Shown here: piece by piece, positions 1-6,401 of the stretch
How the letters are laid out: every line of letters starts with the position of its first letter
Numbering within the stretch: the first letter of the stretch is position 1
Assembly (NCBI GenBank): GCA_018656255.1
Contig: JABHYI010000216.1
Span: 1 to 12,012, forward strand
Reading direction: 5' to 3'
Source: Bacteroidota bacterium
Lineage (GTDB): Bacteria; Bacteroidota; Bacteroidia; Flavobacteriales; Flavobacteriaceae
Length of the DNA stretch: 12,012 nucleotides
Made by a program: the position numbers and the translations under genes
Notes under the pieces: generated by a model
The model's input: the letters and a program-made list of their open reading frames with translations, nothing else
What the model was told of the DNA's origin: nothing
The model's database searches: none

Positions 1-64
1 AAACCCATAGCGGAAAGAATGACCATACAATAAAAGTAAAAAACGCTATTAAAAAGTTTTTCAT
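1..64 (-). CDS. N-terminus of an unidentified membrane-anchored or exported protein (partial)
   Basis: An ATG at 64-62 opens a frame that runs off the left edge of the window after about 21 codons. It reads MKNFLIAFFTF followed by more hydrophobic residues (V, W, S, F, F, P, L, W). A lysine followed by a long apolar run is typical of a signal peptide or an N-terminal membrane anchor. The pattern reminds me of the start of flavobacterial OmpA-family proteins with an uncleaved N-terminal helix, but that is a recollection and 21 residues cannot prove it. A candidate -7 promoter box lies 55 bp upstream (119-126), and the gene is separated from lpdA by a strong terminator, so it is probably its own transcription unit. 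A second, overlapping frame is also open here; see the rejected list. Confidence 0.5.
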   Translation of the reverse strand, partial: MKNFLIAFFTFIVWSFFPLWV

Positions 65-118
65 TCCACAGAGAAGCTTGTTTGTGAGGTTGGTTATAAA
101 ATACGGTACCTCTTAAAA

Positions 119-126
119 CAAACATA
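119..126 (-). promoter_or_regulatory. Candidate -7 box for the left-edge gene
   Basis: Read on the minus strand this is TATGTTTG, an exact match to the Bacteroidota -7 consensus TAnnTTTG. It would place the transcript start near 112 and leave a leader of about 48 nt before the ATG at 64. I do not see a TTG or TTTG at the expected 17-23 bp spacing upstream, so only half of the promoter is supported. Confidence 0.35.
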
Positions 127-252
127 ATAAAATTTGATACTACATATAAGGTTAAAATAATATGTTTTAAACACTGCTATTAACAATTTAAAGTAGTCTA
201 GTGTTGGAAGGTTGATTTATTTATTAAGACTATCAGAGAACAAATTAAACAT

Positions 253-285
253 AAAAAAAAACCGCTCCAAGAGCGGGTTTTTTTT
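253..285 (-). terminator. Rho-independent terminator of lpdA (symmetrical)
   Basis: CCGCTC (262-267) and GAGCGG (271-276) form a GC-rich 6-bp stem around a CAA loop. The stem is flanked by nine A (253-261) and eight T (278-285), so it can work in both directions. It begins 24 bp beyond the lpdA stop codon, which makes it the terminator of that gene. No plus-strand gene ends just to its left, so the apparent two-way form is probably just the A/T extension of the stem. Confidence 0.88.
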
Positions 286-300
286 AATACATCTTTAAAA

Positions 301-1677
301 CTATAGGTGTATTACCTCACCATAGGCATCTGCAACAGCTTCCATAACAGCCTCACTCATAGTAGGGTGTGGGTGTATGGTTTTTAATACTTCATGTCCT
401 GTAGTTTCTAGTTTTCTACCCAGCACAGCTTCTGCAATCATATCTGTAACTCCAGCGCCAATCATATGGCATCCTAGCCATTCTCCATATTTGGCATCAA
501 AAATAACTTTTACAAAACCCTCTTTTGTTCCAGCTGCACTTGCTTTTCCAGAGGCAGAAAAAGGAAATTTACCTACCTTTAATTCATAACCTGCTTCTTT
601 TGCTTGTTTTTCTGTCATACCAACACTTGCAATCTCAGGAGTTGCATAGGTACATCCTGGGATGTTTCCGTAGTCAATAGCTTCTACTTGCATACCTGCA
701 ATTTTTTCAACGCAAGTAATCCCTTCGGCAGATGCTACGTGAGCTAATGCTTGTCCAGGAGTTACATCACCAATTGCATAATATCCAGGTATGTTTGTTT
801 GGTAGAAATCATTAACCATGATCTTACCTTTATCTGCAACAATACCAACATCTTCAAGGCCTATACCTTCAATGTTAGAGACAATACCAACTGCAGATAG
901 CACAACATCTGCTTCAATAATCTCTTCTCCTTTTTTGGTCTTTACTGTTGCTTTTACTGTTTTGCCAGAAGTATCAACTTTTTCAACAGATGAATTAGTC
1001 ATTACTTTTATACCTGCTTTTTTGAAAGAACGTTCAAATTGTTTTGAAACGTCAAGATCTTCAACAGGAACTAAATTTGGCTGAAATTCTACAAGGGTAA
1101 CATCTGTTCCCATAGTGTTATAAAAATGAGCGAACTCAACACCAATAGCTCCACTACCAACAATAATCATTGATTTTGGTTGTTTTTCTAGGGTCATTGC
1201 CTCTCTGTATCCAATTACTTTTTTTCCGTCTTGTGGCAAATTTGGCAACACACGAGAGCGTGAACCTGTAGCTATGATTATATGATCTGCGCTATACTCT
1301 GTACCATCAACATCTACCTTCTTTCCGGGCTTAAGCTTTCCGAAACCTTTTAGTACATCAATTTTGTTTTTTTTCATTAAAAACTGCACACCTTTACTCA
1401 TGCCATCTGCAACGTTTCTACTACGAGCAACAACCTTAGAAAAGTCTTTATCATATTGTTTTACCGAAAGACCATACTCATCTGCATGTTTTAGGTAATC
1501 AAAAACTTGTGCACTTTTTAGCAATGCTTTAGTAGGGATACAACCCCAGTTAAGACAAACACCTCCAAGACTTTCCTTTTCAATGACAGCTGTTTTTAAT
1601 CCTAGTTGAGACGCTCTAATGGCGGTTACATAACCTCCAGGGCCACTTCCTAATACAATTACATCATATTTACTCAT
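301..1677 (-). CDS. lpdA: Dihydrolipoyl dehydrogenase (E3)
   Basis: Cytosolic FAD flavoprotein that reoxidises dihydrolipoamide with NAD+. It is the E3 subunit shared by pyruvate and 2-oxoglutarate dehydrogenases, branched-chain dehydrogenase and the glycine cleavage system. The 458 residues are full length for the family. In order: an FAD-binding GSGPGG near residues 10-15; the redox-active disulfide C41/C46 in GGVCLNWGCIPTK; an NAD-binding GSGAIG at 174-179; a second FAD motif YAIGD at 300-304; and the C-terminal HPHPT with the catalytic pair His437 and Glu442 of the dimer interface. No E1 or E2 gene is nearby, so this is a stand-alone lpdA copy; other paralogues may exist elsewhere. It has its own promoter at 1709-1743 and terminator at 253-285 and so looks monocistronic, although the msrB genes lie upstream on the same strand. 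Confidence 0.97.
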   Translation of the reverse strand: MSKYDVIVLGSGPGGYVTAIRASQLGLKTAVIEKESLGGVCLNWGCIPTKALLKSAQVFDYLKHADEYGLSVKQYDKDFSKVVARSRNVADGMSKGVQFLMKKNKIDVLKGFGKLKPGKKVDVDGTEYSADHIIIATGSRSRVLPNLPQDGKKVIGYREAMTLEKQPKSMIIVGSGAIGVEFAHFYNTMGTDVTLVEFQPNLVPVEDLDVSKQFERSFKKAGIKVMTNSSVEKVDTSGKTVKATVKTKKGEEIIEADVVLSAVGIVSNIEGIGLEDVGIVADKGKIMVNDFYQTNIPGYYAIGDVTPGQALAHVASAEGITCVEKIAGMQVEAIDYGNIPGCTYATPEIASVGMTEKQAKEAGYELKVGKFPFSASGKASAAGTKEGFVKVIFDAKYGEWLGCHMIGAGVTDMIAEAVLGRKLETTGHEVLKTIHPHPTMSEAVMEAVADAYGEVIHL

Positions 1678-1708
1678 GGTACTTTATTTGCTAGTTAATT
1701 TATTGTGG

Positions 1709-1743
1709 CAAATTTACAAAATGTGGAATGGAAACATAACAAA
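1709..1743 (-). promoter_or_regulatory. Promoter of lpdA
   Basis: On the minus strand, TTTG (1743-1740) is followed after 23 bp by TAAATTTG (1716-1709), an exact match to TAnnTTTG. The spacing is at the long end of the 17-23 bp reported for flavobacterial promoters when counted from TTG. It predicts a start near 1702 and a leader of about 25 nt before the ATG at 1677, without a Shine-Dalgarno sequence. Confidence 0.6.
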
Positions 1744-1822
1744 TTTTTGAAAAAAGAACATTTCAAATTTTTATCATGGTTGTGACTTTACATAACTTGG
1801 CAACCAAAGGTAAGGTTGTCTT

Positions 1823-2215
1823 CTATTTTTCAAAATCTACAGAGAGTGAATTCACACAATAGCGCTGGCCAGTACTGGTAGGACCATCATCAAAAACATG
1901 TCCTAGATGACCTCCACAATTTGAGCAAACTATTTCTGTACGTTCCATACCTAGAGTGGTATCCTTTATATAGGTAACACTACCGGCAATACTTTGGTCA
2001 AAACTTGGCCAACCGCAACCGCTATCAAACTTGCTGGCACTTTCAAATAGTTTGTTTTTACAACCCATGCAGCCATAGGTACCATTTTCAAAAGTAAGAT
2101 TGTAACTTCCAGTAAAAGGTCGTTCTGTACCTTTTTCTCGAAGGATTTTATAGTGCGCCTCACCAAGTTGTTCTCTCCACTGGGCTTCTGTTTTTTGTAT
2201 TGGATAATTGCTCAT
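1823..2215 (-). CDS. msrB: Peptide methionine-R-sulfoxide reductase, cytosolic form
   Basis: Reduces methionine-R-sulfoxide in proteins back to methionine. The protein is 130 residues, a single MsrB domain without a signal peptide, so it should be cytosolic. Two CxxC pairs, C49/C52 and C97/C100, form the structural zinc site. C120 in RYCVN is the nucleophile. C67 in SGCGWPSF matches the resolving cysteine of classical thioredoxin-recycled MsrBs. The start codon overlaps the stop of the upstream msrB paralogue by one base (TAATG at 2217-2213), so translation of the two is very likely coupled. No clear terminator follows; a 7-bp hairpin at 1799-1820 has no U-tract on this strand. The function is firm. 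Confidence 0.96.
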   Translation of the reverse strand: MSNYPIQKTEAQWREQLGEAHYKILREKGTERPFTGSYNLTFENGTYGCMGCKNKLFESASKFDSGCGWPSFDQSIAGSVTYIKDTTLGMERTEIVCSNCGGHLGHVFDDGPTSTGQRYCVNSLSVDFEK

Positions 2216-2694
2216 TATTTTTCTGCTTTAAAGAGTAATGCAACACCATTTATACAGTGTCTTTTACCTGTTGTTTCTCTGGGCCCGTCATTAAAGACAT
2301 GCCCTAGATGACCTCCGCAAGTAGCGCAATGCTCTTCGCTTCTAGCGTACCCAAGGTTGTAGTCTACATCAAAACTAACATTGCCTTTTATTTCACGATC
2401 AAAACTTGGCCAACCTGTACCGCTGTCAAACTTATAATCACTCTTAAATAGAGGTGTTTTACAAGCTGCACAATGGTAGGTTCCTTTGGTGTAGTTTTTG
2501 TTTAAATCACTGCTAAATGCTCTCTCTGTTCCTGCCTCTCGAAGTACATAATATTGCATTTGGGTGAGTTCTAATCTCCATTGGCTTTCAGTTTTTACCA
2601 CCGGAAAAACTTCCTGTTTTTTTTCTTTTTTTTGCGCATTGGCATTACAACTTACTACCATTATAGTAAGTAGAAGTAGAAGTATTTTTTTCAT
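2215..2694 (-). CDS. msrB: Lipoprotein methionine-R-sulfoxide reductase (exported MsrB)
   Basis: A second MsrB, 159 residues, carrying an N-terminal signal. MKK and a leucine-rich core lead to the lipobox VVSC with C16 as the likely lipidated residue. The stretch after it (NANAQKKEKKQE) is basic, without the acidic residues next to Cys that often direct Bacteroidota lipoproteins to the cell surface, so I infer a periplasm-facing protein. Zinc ligands are C75/C78 and C123/C126 and the nucleophile is C147 in RHCIN. The position of the classical resolving cysteine is Thr93 (SGTGWPSF), unlike the neighbour downstream, so its sulfenic acid must be reduced in another way. It lies 18 bp after the small lipoprotein gene and overlaps the next msrB by one base, pointing to one operon. 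The likely role is repair of oxidised methionine in envelope proteins. Confidence 0.93.
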   Translation of the reverse strand: MKKILLLLLTIMVVSCNANAQKKEKKQEVFPVVKTESQWRLELTQMQYYVLREAGTERAFSSDLNKNYTKGTYHCAACKTPLFKSDYKFDSGTGWPSFDREIKGNVSFDVDYNLGYARSEEHCATCGGHLGHVFNDGPRETTGKRHCINGVALLFKAEK

Positions 2695-2712
2695 CTTTTT
2701 TTTAGTTTAATA

Positions 2713-3180
2713 TTATAAACCCAACACTTGTTGCATGCTAGGGTTTGTTTTTGCAAATTCTGCCCCAACTATTGCAATTCTAAAGGTTTGGTTATTGGTT
2801 AGATTACTACTAAGGCTATCAAGATTTATATCTCCTTGCAAAAACAAAAATACATCTATAAAGGTATGATTAAAACTATATTGGAAACTACCTTGGGTGG
2901 TATAAATTGTTTGGGGTAGAGCAGTCCATACATCAAAAGTATCTCCAGTGCCATCAGAGATTACATCTTCAAGCCAATATACCAATATAACATCACTTTC
3001 ATAGACTTCGATATCTAAAGGGATGTTTACCAGTTGGCTGTAATCATTGGAATTTGTAAAATCAACAGTTGTTTCAAAAACTTGACTTAGCGAAGCTACC
3101 TGTATGTTGTCATTTTCAATGTAACAAGAACTTAGTAATAACAAACTAGATAGAGATAGTAATAAGAGTATTTTTTTCAT
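2713..3180 (-). CDS. Small lipoprotein of unknown function, first gene of the msrB operon
   Basis: I do not recognise this 155-residue protein. It starts with MKK and a leucine/serine-rich core ending in the lipobox LSSC, giving lipidated C19, followed by YIENDN. The acidic residues just after the cysteine could act as a surface-export signal in Bacteroidota; this is inference. The mature part is polar, rich in alternating hydrophobic/polar stretches and aromatic residues (for example VYESDVILVYWLED near 58-71 and FQYSFNHTF near 98-106), which suggests an all-beta fold. It has only the lipobox cysteine and no catalytic motif I can see. It is 18 bp upstream of the exported msrB and on the same strand, so it is probably co-transcribed with both msrB genes. 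I see no good TAnnTTTG box in front of it. Confidence 0.8.
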   Translation of the reverse strand: MKKILLLLSLSSLLLLSSCYIENDNIQVASLSQVFETTVDFTNSNDYSQLVNIPLDIEVYESDVILVYWLEDVISDGTGDTFDVWTALPQTIYTTQGSFQYSFNHTFIDVFLFLQGDINLDSLSSNLTNNQTFRIAIVGAEFAKTNPSMQQVLGL

Positions 3181-3303
3181 GATGCAGTGTTTTATTGAAA
3201 TTTAATTCTATTTAAATATAATACCAAACTACGTGCCAAAAAATTGTGTTTGTAATAAAAATACATTACTCAATAAAAGCCCTTCATTGTAATATGATAT
3301 TTT

Positions 3304-3311
3304 TAATTTAG
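3304..3311 (+). promoter_or_regulatory. Weak candidate -7 box for the MFS gene in the divergent intergenic region
   Basis: TAATTTAG differs from TAnnTTTG at one position and lies 15 bp before the MFS start codon. The nearest upstream TTG (3287-3289) is only 14 bp away, which is short. The 146-bp region 3181-3326 separates the leftward lipoprotein/msrB genes from the rightward transporter and must hold promoters for both. On the minus strand the best I find is TAGTTTG (3231-3225), one base short of the consensus. Confidence 0.25.
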
Positions 3312-3326
3312 CAAAAAATATATAGT

Positions 3327-4637
3327 ATGGCCAAACTAGAGAAGGGATCTTTAAAGTTACGTAATGCTTGGGCATTTTATGACTGGGCAAACTCTGTGTA
3401 TAGTTTGGTGATAGCCTCTGCCGTTTTTCCTATTTTTTATGGTGCATTATTCAGTAAAACTGGTATAGAAACAGTTTCTGTATTTGGCTCTCAAATACGC
3501 AGTACTCCTTTAATTACATACACAACAGCTGCTGCATTTTTGGTAGTAGCGTTTTTATCTCCACTTTTATCTGGTATTGCAGATTATGTAGGAAACAAGA
3601 AAAAATTCATGAAATTTTTCTGCTATTTAGGGGCCTTATCTTGTATGGGTTTGTATTTTTTTTCTCTTGAAAACATATACTTAAGTCTGTTTACTTATTT
3701 TTTAGCTTTAGTTGGTTTTTGGGGTAGTTTGGTTTTCTATAATTCATACCTGCCAGATGTTGCTTTCAAAGAACAGCAAGATAGTTTGAGCGCTAAAGGA
3801 TTTTCTTTAGGTTATATAGGTAGTGTTTTTTTACTTCTGTTTAATCTTGTTATGGTATTAAAACCAGAACTATTTGGTATCTCAGGAGCAGATGCTAGCA
3901 TACAGGCCATGAAAATTTCATTTGTAACAGTAGGTATTTGGTGGATTGGATTTAGCCAATACTCTTTTTATTACCTTCCAAGTGGAGCAAGGTCATCAAA
4001 AAAAGTAAATAAAGATGTTATTTTAAACGGCTTTAGAGAGCTGAAACAAGTGCAACAATCTTTATCAGAAAACCTGCAGTTAAAGAGGTTCCTAATTGCA
4101 TTTTTTGTTTATAGCATGGCTGTACAAACTGTAATGTTAGTGGCTACTTATTTTGGAGAACAAGAGATTAATTGGGGAGATCCAGACAAGAAAACACTGG
4201 GGCTTATTTCTAGTATTTTAATTATCCAGTTGGTGGCAGTTTTAGGATCTTTTTTAACCTCTAAAGCCTCAAGCAGATTTGGGAACATCTCTACATTAAT
4301 TTTTATTAACTGCGTCTGGGTTGTTTTATGTGTAGCTGCATATTTTGTAACCCAGCCCCTAGAATTTTATATAACAGCAGCTTTTGTTGGCCTGGTAATG
4401 GGAGGTATACAAGCGCTATCACGCTCAACATATTCTAAGTTTTTACCTGACACTAAGGACACTACATCCTATTTTAGTTTCTATGATGTGGCAGAAAAAA
4501 TAGGGATCGTGTTGGGAATGCTCGTCTATGGTTTTGTGGATCAAATTACCGGTAGTATGCGGAATGCTATTTTATTTTTAGTCTTGTTTTTTATTGTTGG
4601 CGTGATTTTACTTTTACGCGTACCAAGAAAATATTAA
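3327..4637 (+). CDS. MFS transporter, UMF1 / Atg22-like family
   Basis: Inner-membrane protein of 436 residues with about 12 predicted hydrophobic segments. The N-terminal AWAFYDWANSVYS around residues 14-26 is the signature of the UMF1 group of the major facilitator superfamily (Pfam 'vacuole effluxer Atg22-like'). GGIQALSRSTYSKFLP in the C-terminal half (about residues 355-370) is the second typical block, followed by the TSYFSFYDVAEKIG region. The substrate of bacterial UMF1 proteins is not established; the yeast relative Atg22 exports amino acids from the vacuole, but that should not be transferred directly. A hydrophilic loop rich in Lys and Gln near residues 218-250 separates the two halves, as usual for MFS. 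The ATG is preceded by an A-rich stretch without a Shine-Dalgarno sequence. The lipoprotein gene follows after 56 bp. Confidence 0.9.
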   Translation: MAKLEKGSLKLRNAWAFYDWANSVYSLVIASAVFPIFYGALFSKTGIETVSVFGSQIRSTPLITYTTAAAFLVVAFLSPLLSGIADYVGNKKKFMKFFCYLGALSCMGLYFFSLENIYLSLFTYFLALVGFWGSLVFYNSYLPDVAFKEQQDSLSAKGFSLGYIGSVFLLLFNLVMVLKPELFGISGADASIQAMKISFVTVGIWWIGFSQYSFYYLPSGARSSKKVNKDVILNGFRELKQVQQSLSENLQLKRFLIAFFVYSMAVQTVMLVATYFGEQEINWGDPDKKTLGLISSILIIQLVAVLGSFLTSKASSRFGNISTLIFINCVWVVLCVAAYFVTQPLEFYITAAFVGLVMGGIQALSRSTYSKFLPDTKDTTSYFSFYDVAEKIGIVLGMLVYGFVDQITGSMRNAILFLVLFFIVGVILLLRVPRKY

Positions 4638-4655
4638 TACTAGACAATTTTTAGT

Positions 4656-4663
4656 TAAGTTTG
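4656..4663 (+). promoter_or_regulatory. Candidate -7 box for the three-domain lipoprotein gene
   Basis: TAAGTTTG matches TAnnTTTG exactly. It predicts a start near 4670 and a 24-nt leader to the ATG at 4694. No TTG/TTTG is seen 17-23 bp upstream, so the match is incomplete. If real, it excludes the in-frame TTG at 4661 as a start, because that codon would lie inside the promoter. Confidence 0.4.
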
Positions 4664-4693
4664 CTGTTATTACAAAGGAAAACATACGTACTT

Positions 4694-6133
4694 ATGAAAA
4701 AATTACAACTTTTTAATTGGATCTTAATTGCTTTTTTAGCACTTCAATTTACTTCTTGCACCTATGAACCATTAGAGGGTCAATTCCCTCAACAGGATAC
4801 CTCTGGAGAGATTGTTCCTGGTTCATTCACAGCAATTGTTAATGGTGTGGCTTTTACAGCTGCATTTACTACAGCTTCCGTAAATGTAGATGGTGATTTT
4901 ACAATCACAGGTGTTTCTGCCAATAACACGGCCATTTTTTTAACAGCCTCTCCGCTTGCCACTGGAAGTTATGATTTAACTCTTAACGGTACTAATACTA
5001 ATGGAGCAAGTTATTTTGATGTACAATCACCAACAAACCCATTTATTACCTTGGCCGAAACTGGAGGTAGTGGAAATATGAATATAACTTCCTACAATGA
5101 AACAGATTTAATTGTTTCTGGTGCTTTCAGCTTTGTTGGTACAAGAGCCGCTTTAGATGCAAACGGAGATCCTATTGTAGATTCTAACGGAGATGTTATT
5201 ATACAAAATGCATCCATAACTCAGGGAGTCTTTAATGACATTCAAATGACCTTTGATGAAAATCCAGGTGGTGGTGAACCAGGTGGTGGTGGTTCAGAAG
5301 ATCCAGTTGATGTAGATGAATTTTTCGCATTAGTAGATGGTCAAGAACATGTAGATTTATTATTAGAGACCACCTTAAATACAGTGGGTGATGATATGAT
5401 TTTTAAAGTAGAGGCGCAAACCGCAACAGGATCTATGATGAGAATTGATATTCCTTTTGATATGGGAGTTGGAACCTTTGATATGGAGGATGGCATTTCT
5501 GATGGTACAAAACTAATTGGTATTTATAACCCAAATATTGGTGGAGAAAATTTAAGTTCAAACCCGGGAAGTATCACATTTACACAGTTTGACACTCAAA
5601 ATGGTATCATTGCAGCGACTTTTTCCTTTACCGCAAGAGATCCACTTGGAGAAGATACTTCAGTATATCAAGTAACCCAAGGAAGTTTTACCGTATATTT
5701 TGAAGGAACCGAGCCACCGGCTTTAATTCCTTTCAAAGCTGTGATTGATGGTGCAGATTTTGAACCCTCTGGAGCAAACGATACACTTGAGGTTACAGGA
5801 CAAGAAATAAATGGCATGAATGTTACATTTATAATTGCTACCCTAGAAAATGGTAGAACCATGAAAATTGGTTTTCCTTCAGATACTATTATCCCTGGAG
5901 AATATCCAATGAGCACTGAGGTTGCAAATGGTGACCAAACTATTGGTCTATATATAAGAGAAGGAAGTAGCATTGAGTTTGTGTCTAATCCAGGAGTACT
6001 AATCATAGACAGCTATGATCAAGAAACAGGAGATATAAGTGCTCGTTTTAATTTTACAGCTACAAACCCAGATGGTGTAGATCCAACTGTAATTCAAATC
6101 ACAGAAGGTGAATTTAATTTAAACCTACTGTAA
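4694..6133 (+). CDS. Lipoprotein with three related domains (DUF6252-like)
   Basis: A 479-residue exported lipoprotein. The signal peptide is MKKLQLFNWILIAFLALQ plus the lipobox FTSC, with C22 lipidated. I chose this ATG because an in-frame upstream TTG (4661) would add 11 residues before the MKK of an otherwise perfect signal peptide. The mature part holds three similar units of about 130-145 residues: roughly 43-186, 206-336 and 345-479. Each opens with a 'F.A.VDG..F' strand, passes through a 'G.Y/F.M/L' turn, and closes with 'G.I.A.F.FTA..P.G.D......T.G.F'. Units 2 and 3 are the closest pair. Unit 1 contains an insert, DANGDPIVDSNGD (155-167), resembling a calcium-binding aspartate loop. 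A glycine-rich linker (191-200) joins units 1 and 2. The pattern suits the flavobacterial DUF6252 lipoproteins; I assign this from memory. The role is unknown; surface binding is a guess. There is no type IX C-terminal sorting domain visible. Confidence 0.85.
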   Translation: MKKLQLFNWILIAFLALQFTSCTYEPLEGQFPQQDTSGEIVPGSFTAIVNGVAFTAAFTTASVNVDGDFTITGVSANNTAIFLTASPLATGSYDLTLNGTNTNGASYFDVQSPTNPFITLAETGGSGNMNITSYNETDLIVSGAFSFVGTRAALDANGDPIVDSNGDVIIQNASITQGVFNDIQMTFDENPGGGEPGGGGSEDPVDVDEFFALVDGQEHVDLLLETTLNTVGDDMIFKVEAQTATGSMMRIDIPFDMGVGTFDMEDGISDGTKLIGIYNPNIGGENLSSNPGSITFTQFDTQNGIIAATFSFTARDPLGEDTSVYQVTQGSFTVYFEGTEPPALIPFKAVIDGADFEPSGANDTLEVTGQEINGMNVTFIIATLENGRTMKIGFPSDTIIPGEYPMSTEVANGDQTIGLYIREGSSIEFVSNPGVLIIDSYDQETGDISARFNFTATNPDGVDPTVIQITEGEFNLNLL

Positions 6134-6160
6134 CAAACAAAAAGTAGTACTACTATATTT

Positions 6161-6194
6161 AAAAAGCCTTTTCGATTTCTTGAAAAGGCTTTTT
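6161..6194 (+). terminator. Rho-independent terminator after the three-domain lipoprotein gene
   Basis: AAAAAGCCTTTTC (6161-6173) and GAAAAGGCTTTTT (6182-6194) are perfectly complementary over 13 bp around an 8-nt loop, and the 3' arm supplies the U-tract, followed by more T-rich sequence. It begins 27 bp after the stop codon. Confidence 0.92.
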
Positions 6195-6401
6195 CTATTT
6201 TATTTTATATGCCCAAGACAACAGTGATTAAAAAACCGCTATTGTAACTATAGTATATGGCATGCATATTGAAATACAAGAGATGTAATACCTGCTAATT
6301 TATATGAGCATCAGTGGTTTCGCTCTATTAGTGGTAAATAATATATTTAATTAACGACTTTGTTTCATTGTTTTTTGTGACACAATGTCTTACACCATAC
6401 T
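6195..6401 (+). promoter_or_regulatory. Upstream region of lon with several dyad symmetries
   Basis: This 207-bp region must hold the lon promoter, but I find no exact TAnnTTTG box. It contains: ATATG-GCATG-CATAT (6255-6269); a composite hairpin with CTAAT/ATTAG (6295-6299 and 6327-6331) enclosing GAGC/GCTC (6306-6309 and 6322-6325); the hexamer AGTGGT repeated at 6313 and 6330; and, just before the start codon, CATTGT/ACAATG (6366-6371 and 6382-6387) overlapping the shorter dyad TTGTG-A-CACAA (6375-6385). No CIRCE-type heat-shock operator is present. Which of these are functional is not known. Confidence 0.4.

Noticed and set aside
1..126. Alternative minus-strand frame starting at ATG 126-124 (MFVLRGTVFYNQ...), open to the left edge.
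   Set aside because: Its start codon overlaps the best -7 box candidate (119-126), and the translation lacks the signal-like character of the frame starting at 64. Not excluded, only less likely.
377..1084. Plus-strand open frames antisense to lpdA (377-589 and 818-1084).
   Set aside because: They lie wholly inside a clear full-length gene and translate to Ser/Pro/Thr-rich sequence without any family resemblance, as antisense shadows do.
1799..1820. Hairpin GGCAACC/GGTTGTC after the cytosolic msrB.
   Set aside because: On the minus strand, where it would have to act, no U-tract follows it; the T-rich side lies on the plus strand, where no gene ends.
4661..4693. Upstream in-frame TTG start for the three-domain lipoprotein.
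   Set aside because: It would add 11 residues in front of a perfect MKK signal peptide and lies inside the TAAGTTTG box; the ATG at 4694 is a better start.
4848..5194. Idea that the Asp/Asn-rich insert marks a dockerin or thrombospondin type 3 repeat.
   Set aside because: Only one such loop is present (codons near 5156-5194); those families need paired or multiple copies, so I describe it only as calcium-loop-like.
6195..6401. Possible CIRCE (HrcA) heat-shock operator upstream of lon.
   Set aside because: The TTAGCACTC-N9-GAGTGCTAA pattern is absent; the dyads present have other sequences.
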